In this document: in pieces, positions 17,822-25,928 of the stretch | Layout: each line of letters starts with the position of its first letter | Numbering within the stretch: the stretch's first letter is position 1 | Assembly: GCF_019426345.1 (NCBI RefSeq) | Contig: NZ_JAHLLW010000007.1 | Location: forward strand, 1-64,000 | Direction of reading: 5' to 3' | DNA from: Marinomonas lutimaris | GTDB taxonomy: Bacteria > Pseudomonadota > Gammaproteobacteria > Pseudomonadales > Marinomonadaceae | Length of the DNA: 64,000 nt | Notes under the pieces: model-generated | Databases searched by the model: none | What the model was told of the DNA's origin: nothing | What the model saw: the letters and a program-made list of their open reading frames with translations, nothing else | Made by a program: the position numbers and the translations under genes

Positions 17822-18048
17822 TGTTTGTCGTCCATTTGATTTAAGCGATTTAGCATTTGGGAAAGAGATGATTCCCAATTTGACTGTTGCTCTTTGGTTT
17901 GAGTTAGTGTGTTTTGGATTTCACTTTTTTCTTCGCTAAGCTCGTAGTTTTGCATTTCTAATTCGGCTATACGTTTACGTAATGAGCCCATTTCTTCTAC
18001 TGCTTCGTTAATACGTTGTTCTAGGTGGTGTAGTAGTTCGTTATTCAT
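17818..18048 (-). CDS. Small coiled-coil protein, ZapB/TIGR02449-like
   Basis: 76 aa, almost entirely heptad repeats rich in Glu, Leu and Gln, with no membrane segment. Length and pattern resemble ZapB and the TIGR02449 small coiled-coil family, both linked to cell division. AGGAC precedes the ATG by 7 nt. It follows flgT by 57 bp and overlaps the next gene by 4 nt. The resemblance rests on composition and length and could be generic to coiled coils, so a division role is uncertain. It could equally be a scaffold for flagellar assembly, given its neighbours. Confidence 0.7.
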   Translation of the reverse strand: MNNELLHHLEQRINEAVEEMGSLRKRIAELEMQNYELSEEKSEIQNTLTQTKEQQSNWESSLSQMLNRLNQMDDKQ

Positions 18049-18105
18049 TGTATCTGTCCTAAAAAATAAAAATCGCCGTTTGTGTATGGGCGTAGTTGTA
18101 TAAAA

Positions 18106-19299
18106 TTACCAGGCAATCACGACATCCTGTTGTTGCACGTTTAATATATGAGAGTCAACAACGAGCTCTCCAACTGAAAAGTTAGGTTGCACCTGTTTTA
18201 TTGTAACACTGATGTTTGCATTATTCAGCTGAGTTTGAGCAGATTGCAGCTGATTGAAAACCTCGTAACGTCGATAAACGTTGAATTTATCTCCTTGTTT
18301 AATTCCGGCTAATGATCCTGCTGCTATATGTATTCTATTGCCTTCTGTGCGAAAAATATTTGCTATGAAGGGTTGGCAACGTAGTTGTTCACTAGTATCT
18401 AATGCGCTTTCTTTGAGTGCCTGCTGAACAACTTTACCATAATGTACTGTCCAAAATTTTGCACTACCAAAACCTATCCTTGCGTGATCTGATACATCCC
18501 AATTACCTACTTCATTGTATCTATGTTCGAACAATAAGGCGCCACTGAAGCCATCATAAATATAGATATCGACCACAAAGTTTCTTTCTTTATCAATGTT
18601 TTCATCTAATAGGTCTTTGGCTTTCTTATCATCTGGATGCCTTAGGTATAGCTCCCCGATGTCTCTAATAACGCCGCTGACAATATATTGAACGCCTAGT
18701 TGTTCACTGATTCTTGTGACATTTGTCAGGGAACCGTCATAATTGGTAGAGGATGGTGCGTTTATGAGGTCAGGATAAATTGCAATGTTAGTTGCTGTTA
18801 AGGCTCTTAAGTAGCCTTGTTTGTTTATTTCATCAGCTAAATCTTTTGGAAGCTCTCTGGAAATATTGCTGAGCTCTCCCAATCTTGCTTGTTGAGGAAC
18901 TTGTAATTCAAACCCCGTTACACCAACTGTTTTCTTGTAGTAGCTTGTTGGCCCTGTGCTGCACTGTGAATCTGGCGTGACATCTACGCGAGCTACAATA
19001 GTGAGGAAGTCTCCGTTTTGCTCCTCAGAAAGAATTCTAGCTTTTTGTACATAGCCTGAACTACGTATTTCTAAATTAGATTCGAGTTCACCATTATAGA
19101 GTTCATCTTTTATATTAACTCTGGATCCAGATTCTAAAACGGCTTGTTTTATAGCTTGCTGAGTGGCTCTATAGCGAGCGTCAGCAATATCATTATTATA
19201 AATAACGGCTTCACCGACAGCGGTAATGCTTTTCGCAAAACTGGCTGTTGATAACAAAAGCGTGATGGCTATGATCGATAAGCGTTTCAAAAGTAACAT
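18106..19299 (-). CDS. flgT: Flagellar assembly protein FlgT
   Basis: 397 aa with a signal peptide ending near residue 22 (ASFA/KSI). The N-terminal domain (VGEAVIYNNDIADARYRATQQA region) is the FlgT_N fold, followed by the TolB-like middle domain and a small C-terminal domain. In Vibrio FlgT builds the H ring outside the LP ring of the flagellar basal body and is needed to place the motor rings. It starts 3 nt after the flgP stop, with a poor ribosome site, so it probably depends on coupling to flgP. The usual partner flgO is not adjacent. Confidence 0.88.
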   Translation of the reverse strand: MLLLKRLSIIAITLLLSTASFAKSITAVGEAVIYNNDIADARYRATQQAIKQAVLESGSRVNIKDELYNGELESNLEIRSSGYVQKARILSEEQNGDFLTIVARVDVTPDSQCSTGPTSYYKKTVGVTGFELQVPQQARLGELSNISRELPKDLADEINKQGYLRALTATNIAIYPDLINAPSSTNYDGSLTNVTRISEQLGVQYIVSGVIRDIGELYLRHPDDKKAKDLLDENIDKERNFVVDIYIYDGFSGALLFEHRYNEVGNWDVSDHARIGFGSAKFWTVHYGKVVQQALKESALDTSEQLRCQPFIANIFRTEGNRIHIAAGSLAGIKQGDKFNVYRRYEVFNQLQSAQTQLNNANISVTIKQVQPNFSVGELVVDSHILNVQQQDVVIAW

Positions 19300-19302
19300 C
19301 TG

Positions 19303-19929
19303 TTATTCAATGCTGTAAAAGTTGGTCGTTGGCGTTGTATTTTGAACATTCACGGCGCGATAACCTGGTTGAATTTTACAATTTGGATCGGATTGTATGT
19401 TGTTGGAGCCTAAACATTGACGAAAATTCTCTTGTAATGCCATTTCAACAACCGTTTCGAATGTGCCGTCTTCATGTTCACGTTGAGAAACGACTTTCGC
19501 CCCAACTAGGTAAGCATCAACATAGGTTCTTAATTCATCGTTTTGCATGACCATGTTGCTTAATGAGCTTGAGCCATCAATTTTCAAACCATAGACTCGT
19601 TCTGATAAGTTTCTATAAGCATCTAACATAGAGCTGCGCATAGTCATAATACGGGCTTGAGATTTTGTTAAGCGTCTATTAGACATCATTGCTGCGTAAC
19701 CTGTGGCGGTAACAATGATTGGTTCTTGCTTGATAACTGCAATCGTGTTGTTTGCGTTTAAGGCACCATTCTGTACATAGGCAGACGAGCCGTTTCCTAT
19801 TACGTTACCGTTACAGGGAGCGACAGTGGTACAAGGCGTTCCATCTGCGCTTTGTTGGTAAAGACCTTGGCAACCAGCAAGTGTCATTGCACTTATGGCG
19901 ATAAAAAAAATTCGAAGTGATAGTGTCAT
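19303..19929 (-). CDS. flgP: FlgP-like LPP20-family outer-membrane lipoprotein
   Basis: 208 aa lipoprotein: lipobox LAGC with C20, then an LPP20/FlgP domain (PIIVTATGYAAM onward) containing the ARIMTMRSSMLDAYRNL helix typical of the family. FlgP forms an outer-membrane-associated ring or basal disk around the flagellar motor in Vibrio and Campylobacter. AGGG lies 7 nt before the ATG. It is the first gene of the minus-strand operon running to the ProQ-domain gene. No sigma54 or sigma28 consensus is evident upstream. Confidence 0.87.
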   Translation of the reverse strand: MTLSLRIFFIAISAMTLAGCQGLYQQSADGTPCTTVAPCNGNVIGNGSSAYVQNGALNANNTIAVIKQEPIIVTATGYAAMMSNRRLTKSQARIMTMRSSMLDAYRNLSERVYGLKIDGSSSLSNMVMQNDELRTYVDAYLVGAKVVSQREHEDGTFETVVEMALQENFRQCLGSNNIQSDPNCKIQPGYRAVNVQNTTPTTNFYSIE

Positions 19930-20289
19930 GTTGGTGCCCTTTGTATGAAATCTTTGCCTTAATGTCCTGCGTTGAAATAAGTGTGTTTTACATAGTGCGA
20001 ATTCAACTGAACGACTTAGAACTGCAGGTGTTATTGTGAATAGTTTGCTTAAAAATCCTTTTATTTTTCAACATACCTAATCTAATGGACAAAATGTAAA
20101 CCATTTTGCTCTCTAGCGTCCATGTTTGGGCGCTTAAAAAAGCGCTTTTTCTTTGTTTTTGATAGTAAAACTGTTATTTCAGCGCATATTTTTGAGTTTT
20201 CTCAATTATTTTACGTTCAGTGGTGTTTTTCTAGAAGGAACTTTACATATCTAATTGAGGTGGTGAAGGTGTTTTTGAGATGGTGTAGA
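19930..20289. other. Gene-free spacer between flgP and dinB
   Basis: About 360 bp with no convincing protein-coding frame. It holds the flgP promoter region (not resolved), a plus-strand Rho-independent terminator at 20130-20151 that follows no recognised plus-strand gene, and leads into the dinB LexA box. Confidence 0.6.
20130..20151 (+). terminator. Orphan Rho-independent terminator
   Basis: Stem GCGCTT/AAGCGC with an AAAA loop followed by TTTTTC, oriented for plus-strand transcripts. The nearest plus-strand gene upstream is tRNA-Lys at 15519, so it probably ends an unannotated short transcript starting after about 19930. Confidence 0.7.
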
Positions 20290-20305
20290 CTGTGTTTTTG
20301 TACAG
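20290..20305 (+). promoter_or_regulatory. LexA (SOS) box upstream of dinB
   Basis: A perfect CTGT-N8-ACAG palindrome ending 19 nt before the TTG start of dinB. This is the gammaproteobacterial LexA consensus, indicating SOS induction. Confidence 0.9.
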
Positions 20306-20324
20306 TGATTTTTGGGATGTTATA

Positions 20325-21383
20325 TTGCAGAATCGAAAGATTATTCATATAGATGCTGATTGCTTTTATGCTGCGATAGAAATGCGCGATGATCCAAATT
20401 TGCGAAATATTCCGATTGCTATTGGCGGTCCTGCAAGTGGCCGCAGTGTGTTATCCACTGCTAACTATGTTGCTCGTGTTTATGGTGTTCGCTCTGCTAT
20501 GCCAACTTCTGTAGCAAAGCGCCTTTGTCCTGCTTTACTCGTTATACCTGGAAACATGAATAAATACCGAATTGCGTCTGAGCAAATGCACGCTATTTTT
20601 CGAGAGTTTACTGATCTTATTGAGCCGCTATCGTTGGATGAGGCGTATCTTGATGTAACGCACTCACCGGATTTTCAAGGTAGTGCCACACGCATTGCAG
20701 AAGAAATACGCTCAAGAATATTTAAAGAGATAGGTATTACAGTTTCTGCAGGGGTGGCAACGAATAAGTTTATTGCTAAAGTGGCAAGTGATTGGGATAA
20801 GCCTGATGGCTTAACGGTTGTCACGCCAGAAAAGCAGTTTGAATTTGTTTCGAATGTTCCGGTGAAATTCATTTCAGGGATTGGCCGTGTTGCTCAAGAA
20901 AAGCTTGCAGCGCTTGGCGTGTTTAAGTGCTCAGATTTACAGGCGTTAGACTTTTCTGTTTTGCAAAAAAGTTTCGGAAGTATGTCATTTCGTTTATCTC
21001 AATTTGCCCTTGGTATTGATGATCGTCCAGTGACTGTTTCTCGGGAAAGAAAGAGTATTTCGGTGGAGCATACTTTTTCAAAAGATTTGCTTGATCTCAA
21101 AGAATGTCAGGCAGTTCTACCTATCTTGCTGAGCGATCTAAAAAAGCGTATGGCGGGAAGAGACTTCGAATCTCAGCTCAGCAAGTATTATCTCAAAGTA
21201 AAATTTGACGACTTTAAGCAGACAACAATAGAGCAACCAATTAAAGCCAAATTATCTGATGACGTGTTTTCACAACTACTGCAACAGGCTTATTCTCGGT
21301 CTCGACGCCCAGTTCGTTTAATTGGTGTCGGTTATCGTTTGTCTCCACCAGAGCCTCACCAATTAAATTTACCTTTTGTTTGA
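20325..21383 (+). CDS. dinB: DNA polymerase IV
   Basis: 352 aa from a TTG start at 20325 with GGGA about 7 nt upstream. This gives the family N-terminus (RKIIHIDADCFYAAIE); an in-frame GTG at 20292 lies inside the LexA box and is unlikely. Y-family translesion polymerase: catalytic D10, D105 and E106 (SLDEAYLD), and a C-terminal QLNLPF clamp-binding motif. It acts in damage tolerance and stress mutagenesis. A LexA box directly upstream puts it under SOS control. Confidence 0.95.
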   Translation: MQNRKIIHIDADCFYAAIEMRDDPNLRNIPIAIGGPASGRSVLSTANYVARVYGVRSAMPTSVAKRLCPALLVIPGNMNKYRIASEQMHAIFREFTDLIEPLSLDEAYLDVTHSPDFQGSATRIAEEIRSRIFKEIGITVSAGVATNKFIAKVASDWDKPDGLTVVTPEKQFEFVSNVPVKFISGIGRVAQEKLAALGVFKCSDLQALDFSVLQKSFGSMSFRLSQFALGIDDRPVTVSRERKSISVEHTFSKDLLDLKECQAVLPILLSDLKKRMAGRDFESQLSKYYLKVKFDDFKQTTIEQPIKAKLSDDVFSQLLQQAYSRSRRPVRLIGVGYRLSPPEPHQLNLPFV

Positions 21384-21394
21384 GTGTGTAAATT

Positions 21395-21424
21395 TTGATC
21401 AATTCCGTGATGCCTTACTATACT
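21395..21424 (+). promoter_or_regulatory. Candidate sigma70 promoter for the glycerate-kinase-like gene
   Basis: TTGATC (21395-21400), 18-nt spacer, TATACT (21419-21424), 30 nt before the ATG at 21454. Confidence 0.5.
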
Positions 21425-21453
21425 TAAGGGCGAATAATACGGAGGTGCTCATT

Positions 21454-22434
21454 ATGTTGAAGCAACAGAGTAAGTTTGATTATACAAATCTAAGTATGCC
21501 TGATCCCTTGTCGCATCGGTTACGATTTGAAGTAGAGCAGACGTTGAGTTGTTTGTATGCAGATGCTTCTTTGGTGGATCAAATGGATGGATTGTATTTG
21601 CCTTTTTCTAATTGGTTGAGTCAAAAAGCTCATGCAGGTAAAGGTCCCTTAATTGTTGGCGTTGGAGGTGCGCAAGGGTGTGGGAAAACCACATTTTGTA
21701 GTGTTATTAGTCGAATTCTAAGTAAAGGATTCGACCTGAATTGTATTGTGATAAGTTTGGATGATTTATACAGTACTCGGCAAGATCGTATGAAGTTCGC
21801 TAGTAAAACAACCTCAATGTTTTCTGTACGAGGTGTACCTGGAACTCACGATGTAAGTTTTGCTCTTACGCTTTTTGAGCGATTGAAAAATCTTAAAGAG
21901 GGTGAGGTGATGAAGTTCCCTCGTTTTGATAAATCGATTGATGATCGAAAAGCGGTGCATCTATGGCAAGAAGTTCAGGGGCCTGTTGATGTAGTGCTAT
22001 TTGAAGGTTGGTGTGTTGGTGCGCCGCCAATAGATGAAATGATGGATCAACCGCTTAATAAGCTTGAAGCAGAGATGGATGCCGATGGTCAGTGGCGTAA
22101 TAAAGTGAATCAATTATTAAAAGATGACTACAGGCAGTTATTTGCACAAATTGATCTGATGGCTTGGATGCAAGCGCCAGATTATGAAGTCGTTTATCAC
22201 TGGCGTAATAAGCAAGAGCGTGTTTTGGAAAATCACCTTCATGATATTCATGGCGTCTTACTGGATACAATTGACTTGAAGGTGATGTCTTCAGAAGAGT
22301 TGAAACGATTCATGCAATATTACGAAAGATTGACTCGTCACATGCTGGCGGTGATGCCAAGTAAGGCGGATGTGCTGTTTAAGTTAAATGAAAAGCAGGA
22401 AGTAACGGAGATGCGCTTTCCAGTTGAGCATTAA
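21454..22434 (+). CDS. P-loop kinase, YggC/D-glycerate 3-kinase-like
   Basis: 326 aa from ATG 21454 with GGAGG 8 nt upstream; an in-frame start at 21376 is not supported. Walker A GGAQGCGKTT at 71-80 is followed by SLDDLYSTRQDR and RGVPGTHD, motifs shared with the YggC/Tda10/plant GLYK family related to phosphoribulokinase and pantothenate kinase. Plant GLYK phosphorylates D-glycerate at position 3; bacterial members of this branch are mostly unassigned. No glycerate pathway genes are adjacent. A good intrinsic terminator follows. Confidence 0.8.
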   Translation: MLKQQSKFDYTNLSMPDPLSHRLRFEVEQTLSCLYADASLVDQMDGLYLPFSNWLSQKAHAGKGPLIVGVGGAQGCGKTTFCSVISRILSKGFDLNCIVISLDDLYSTRQDRMKFASKTTSMFSVRGVPGTHDVSFALTLFERLKNLKEGEVMKFPRFDKSIDDRKAVHLWQEVQGPVDVVLFEGWCVGAPPIDEMMDQPLNKLEAEMDADGQWRNKVNQLLKDDYRQLFAQIDLMAWMQAPDYEVVYHWRNKQERVLENHLHDIHGVLLDTIDLKVMSSEELKRFMQYYERLTRHMLAVMPSKADVLFKLNEKQEVTEMRFPVEH

Positions 22435-22504
22435 ATTATGATATTAAAATGCCATTTAAAACGGTGGAGTGAAAGCAAGGTGTCGAGTGGGAAACGTCAA
22501 TATG

Positions 22505-22540
22505 ATAGGCTATTGCGAATTGCGATAGCCTATTTTTTTG
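22505..22540 (+). terminator. Terminator after the glycerate-kinase-like gene
   Basis: A 12-bp stem with one G-T pair (22505-22516 with 22522-22533), 5-nt loop, then seven T. The T-run ends just before the ribosome site of the next gene. Confidence 0.85.
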
Positions 22541-22552
22541 GAGTGTTAAAAA

Positions 22553-23221
22553 ATGACTGAATTATTGCCCTCTGTCTTAGTGGAAACAAACGAGCAGCCT
22601 GACGCCGCTATTATTTGGTTACATGGTCTTGGATCAGACGGTCATGATTTTGAGTCTTTGGTTCCTGCTTTATCTTTGTTGCCAACGTTAAAAGTACGCT
22701 TTGTTTTTCCTCATGCTCCACGCCGTCCTGTTACGGTAAATGGCGGTATGGAAATGCGAGCATGGTATGACATTTATGAAATGACGCTAGAACGAAAAGT
22801 TGATATGGAAAATATCGATGAGTCATGCCTACAAGTTGAACAGTTGATACAAGATCAAATAGATAAAGGAATTGCTCCAAATCGAATTATTTTGGCAGGA
22901 TTTTCACAAGGCGGAGTTATTGCTTATCAAACCGCTTTGCGAACTAAGCATGTATTAGCAGGTATTCTTGAACTATCAACTTATTTAGTTAATGGTGATG
23001 AAGCGCCTGAAGCAGATGTCTGCCCTAACGGGAAAACGCCGATTCTTATTCATCACGGTTTGCAGGATCCTGTGGTTGCGCCAGTGCTGGCAACTCAAGC
23101 AAGGGATCTTTTAGTATCTAAGGGTTATTCTGTCGCTTATCAATCTTATGATATGCCTCATTCTGTATGTCCTGAGCAGGTGCAGGATATTTCTCATTGG
23201 TTAAACACTCGATTGGCGTAG
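22553..23221 (+). CDS. Alpha/beta hydrolase, carboxylesterase/phospholipase family
   Basis: 222 aa, the usual size for this family of small serine esterases (acyl-protein thioesterase/EstB-like). The triad is complete: S118 in GFSQGG, D172 in HGLQDPV and H203 in MPHSV. IWLHGLGSDG supplies the oxyanion hole. No signal peptide, so cytoplasmic. GGAG lies 9 nt before the ATG. The substrate cannot be read from sequence. Confidence 0.88.
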   Translation: MTELLPSVLVETNEQPDAAIIWLHGLGSDGHDFESLVPALSLLPTLKVRFVFPHAPRRPVTVNGGMEMRAWYDIYEMTLERKVDMENIDESCLQVEQLIQDQIDKGIAPNRIILAGFSQGGVIAYQTALRTKHVLAGILELSTYLVNGDEAPEADVCPNGKTPILIHHGLQDPVVAPVLATQARDLLVSKGYSVAYQSYDMPHSVCPEQVQDISHWLNTRLA

Positions 23222-23269
23222 TTGTTATCGGAGTCGGTGACATCCGTTTGTCTTTTTTAAGGAGCTTTT

Positions 23270-24082
23270 GTGTCGGAAAACTATGAGGAGTGGCTTGATT
23301 TCGCGAAAAATCTAGCGATTAAGGCTGGCGAGATGATCGTTGAGGCGCGAGAAAGTGCAACCTTTGTGCGTGACTACAAAATGGATCATGAGCTAGTTAC
23401 CTCGACTGACATTGCGGTTGACCAGTACATTTGTAGTCACATCCTTAGGCAATATCCTTCGCATTGTATTTTGTCAGAAGAGTCTTCACCTAACCTAGAT
23501 CTTGGTGATATTGGTGAGGATGTCCCAGTTTGGGTGATTGATCCGATTGACGGTACGGTGAATTTTGCACATGGTCATCATCATGTCGCGGTTTCTATTG
23601 GTCTTTATATTGGCGATCAGCGGATTTTAGGCGTGGTAAATGCCCCCTTTTTTAAAGAGTGTTTTTGGGCTGTGAAAGGTTCGGGCGCTTTTTGTAATGG
23701 GAAGCGCTTGACTGTTTCTGGAGCGCAAGAATTAAGGAATGCATTGGTTGCAACTGGGTTTCCTTATCAAAAAACAGCGCTAGCGCCGATTGTAGAAAGG
23801 GTTTCACATGTTTTGCACCATTGCCAAGATATTCGTCGTAATGGGTCTGCCGCACTGGATTTATGTTGGGTGGCTGCTGGTCGTTTGGATGCGTATTTTG
23901 AAAGCGTGAAACCTTGGGATATGGCGGCAGGGGCTTTAATAGCAGAGGAGGCTGGTGCGAAGGTCGGATATTATTTATCTAACACATCGGTTTGGCCTGA
24001 TGTGGTGAACGGTGAGGGACTTTTAGTGTCGACGCCTCAATTGTACGATGATCTGCGGGCTCTTATTGATGTTGGCTTATAA
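23270..24082 (+). CDS. suhB: Inositol-1-monophosphatase family protein SuhB
   Basis: 270 aa, starting at GTG 23270 with AGGAG 5 nt upstream. Both family signatures are present: the metal-binding WVIDPIDGTVNF and the C-terminal WDMAAGALIAEEAG. In E. coli SuhB also joins the rRNA antitermination complex with NusA and NusB; whether this copy does cannot be told. It lies 48 nt after the esterase gene with no visible terminator between, so they may be co-transcribed. Confidence 0.9.
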   Translation: MSENYEEWLDFAKNLAIKAGEMIVEARESATFVRDYKMDHELVTSTDIAVDQYICSHILRQYPSHCILSEESSPNLDLGDIGEDVPVWVIDPIDGTVNFAHGHHHVAVSIGLYIGDQRILGVVNAPFFKECFWAVKGSGAFCNGKRLTVSGAQELRNALVATGFPYQKTALAPIVERVSHVLHHCQDIRRNGSAALDLCWVAAGRLDAYFESVKPWDMAAGALIAEEAGAKVGYYLSNTSVWPDVVNGEGLLVSTPQLYDDLRALIDVGL

Positions 24083-24113
24083 CGTGTTTATTTCTGGTTG
24101 ATTGGGTTTTTTT

Positions 24114-24572
24114 ATGTCTTTTACTACATTTATGATTGTTTTGCTCTGTTGTGTTGGTGTTATTGCCGTTTCTCTCTGGTTTATTCGTCAACAATTAAAG
24201 TTGAATAAAGCACGAGAAGAAAAAATTCGTGCTGGAGAAAATCGTTTTATTGAAGAGCGTCAAAAAAGAATTGATAGTATTCGAGTTCTTTTGAAAACAG
24301 TGGGAACAGAAGAACTCAATTGGATAGAAGCCAGTATTCGAATAAAGCATTTATTAGATCAGTTGAGCGAAGACTTATCCGAACATGAAGATATCTCGGC
24401 TTTTTATATTATTAATGAGAAAACTCAGCATATTCCAACTCATGAACAATGGGGGGATTTGCCTAAGCCTGCGAAAATGAAATTTCGACTCGAAATGGAT
24501 AGTTATGAGGTGGAGCATGCGGAGCATTTGCAGCGCGCTAGATCCTCGTTAATGGCTTATGACTTTAAATAA
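24114..24572 (+). CDS. DUF2489-domain membrane-anchored protein
   Basis: 152 aa from ATG 24114 (an in-frame TTG is 12 nt upstream). One N-terminal membrane helix (about 3-26), then a charged helical cytoplasmic domain, rich in Arg/Glu, matching the uncharacterised DUF2489 family of gammaproteobacteria. Its stop overlaps the ATG of the next gene as TAATG, so both are translated together. Function unknown. Confidence 0.75.
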   Translation: MSFTTFMIVLLCCVGVIAVSLWFIRQQLKLNKAREEKIRAGENRFIEERQKRIDSIRVLLKTVGTEELNWIEASIRIKHLLDQLSEDLSEHEDISAFYIINEKTQHIPTHEQWGDLPKPAKMKFRLEMDSYEVEHAEHLQRARSSLMAYDFK

Positions 24573-24943
24573 TGTTGCTTCAGCTGCTGGTTTCTATCAG
24601 TTTTTTGTTTTTACTGTTAGTTTTACTAGTATTGTTTTTTATTCGTCATCAATCGAAAGTACCCTATTATAGATTGACGCAAGAGCAGTGTGTAACCTTG
24701 CTAGAGAAAGCCGTTCAGGGTGTTCTACCTGAATATGAGTGGCATGCCTTTATCGGCATGACTGTTCGTGATGACGATGTACTTGATGACCTAAGAGAGC
24801 AATGTTTATTAGTTGATGAGCTTGGGGTGAAGGGAACTCAATTAATTAATGGGCGGGTTTGTATTATTTTTAATAAAAAAGGTATTTATCAGCTGGAAAT
24901 ATTGTTGGATGAGTGGCAGCATAAATCAAATTATATAGTCTGA
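24572..24943 (+). CDS. Membrane-anchored hypothetical protein
   Basis: 123 aa. A strongly hydrophobic N-terminal helix (about 1-24) is followed by an acidic soluble domain of about 95 residues, containing WHAFIGMTVRDDDVLDDLR. I do not recognise the family. Its start overlaps the DUF2489 stop by one base, implying coupled translation and perhaps a shared complex. Both have a single N-terminal anchor and a cytoplasmic domain. Confidence 0.7.
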   Translation: MLLQLLVSISFLFLLLVLLVLFFIRHQSKVPYYRLTQEQCVTLLEKAVQGVLPEYEWHAFIGMTVRDDDVLDDLREQCLLVDELGVKGTQLINGRVCIIFNKKGIYQLEILLDEWQHKSNYIV

Positions 24944-24980
24944 TTTTATTTTAAAATGGAAGAGCATAGGGTTTAAGTAT

Positions 24981-25811
24981 ATGAATGAAATAGAGGCGTT
25001 ATTTGATCAAGGCTCTGAGTTGATGCCTTGGTTAGCAGACAGTGTTATTAATTTGGTGGTTGGTCTAGTTGTTTTCTTTGTTGGTAAGTTTATTGCCTCT
25101 AAAGTTTCTCACTGGTGTGAGAATCGAATGCTTAAAGCTTCCGTTGATAAGGCTGTTGCAGGTTTCGCATCGAGCATTTTATATGCTTTGATGTTTGCTG
25201 GCGTAGCTTTGATGGCACTGGGGCAAATCGGAGTAGAGACGACATCCTTTATAGCTATTCTTGGTGCGGCAGGTTTGGCTGTTGGTCTTGCCTTGCAAGG
25301 ATCTTTGTCTAACTTTGCATCAGGTGTACTGATAATCTTATTGCGTCCATTTCGTTCGGGTGACTTTATCGATGCCGGCGGTCAGATGGGAACGGTTAAC
25401 CGTATCGAATTATTTCATACACACCTTAAAACGCCTGATAACCGAGTCATTATCGTGCCAAACTCTTCTGTGATGAATGGTTCTATTGTGAACTTTTCTC
25501 GTGAGGCTACTCGTCGTTTAGATCTTGTTATTGGTATTAGTTACGACGCTGATATTCGCTTGGCGAAACAGATCATGGAAGAGATTGTTAATGCTGACGA
25601 ACGTATTTTAAAAGATCCTAAATGTTTAATCGCGGTTTCTGAATTGGCTGATAGCTCAGTAAACTTCTTCCTGCGTCCTTGGGTTGCAGCGGGGGATTAC
25701 TGGACGGTGCGAGCGGACCTTTTGGAAAAAATCAAATACACCTTTGATGAGCGTGGTGTTGGTATTCCATACCCTCAAATGGATGTTCACGTTCATAAAC
25801 AAGAATCGTAA
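24981..25811 (+). CDS. mscS: Small-conductance mechanosensitive channel MscS
   Basis: 276 aa, close to E. coli MscS (286). Three N-terminal membrane helices, the third (about 90-122) carrying the Gly/Ala pore-lining pattern AAGLAVGLALQGSLSNFASG, then the beta and alpha/beta cytoplasmic cage (residues about 125-270). It opens under membrane tension to release solutes during hypo-osmotic shock, which suits a marine host. A strong terminator follows at 25850. Confidence 0.92.
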   Translation: MNEIEALFDQGSELMPWLADSVINLVVGLVVFFVGKFIASKVSHWCENRMLKASVDKAVAGFASSILYALMFAGVALMALGQIGVETTSFIAILGAAGLAVGLALQGSLSNFASGVLIILLRPFRSGDFIDAGGQMGTVNRIELFHTHLKTPDNRVIIVPNSSVMNGSIVNFSREATRRLDLVIGISYDADIRLAKQIMEEIVNADERILKDPKCLIAVSELADSSVNFFLRPWVAAGDYWTVRADLLEKIKYTFDERGVGIPYPQMDVHVHKQES

Positions 25812-25849
25812 GCTTAGATAGCTTTCGCTTCTTGTCGCTGTAATATGTG

Positions 25850-25889
25850 AAATGCCGCCAAGCAACAGCTGGCGGCATTTTTGTTTTTA
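25850..25889 (+). terminator. Terminator after mscS
   Basis: An 11-bp perfect stem (AAATGCCGCCA/TGGCGGCATTT) with a 9-nt loop followed by a T-rich tract. Confidence 0.9.
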
Positions 25890-25928
25890 CTATCTTTCGT
25901 TTTTTAATAACTAAAAAGGCTGCTAATA

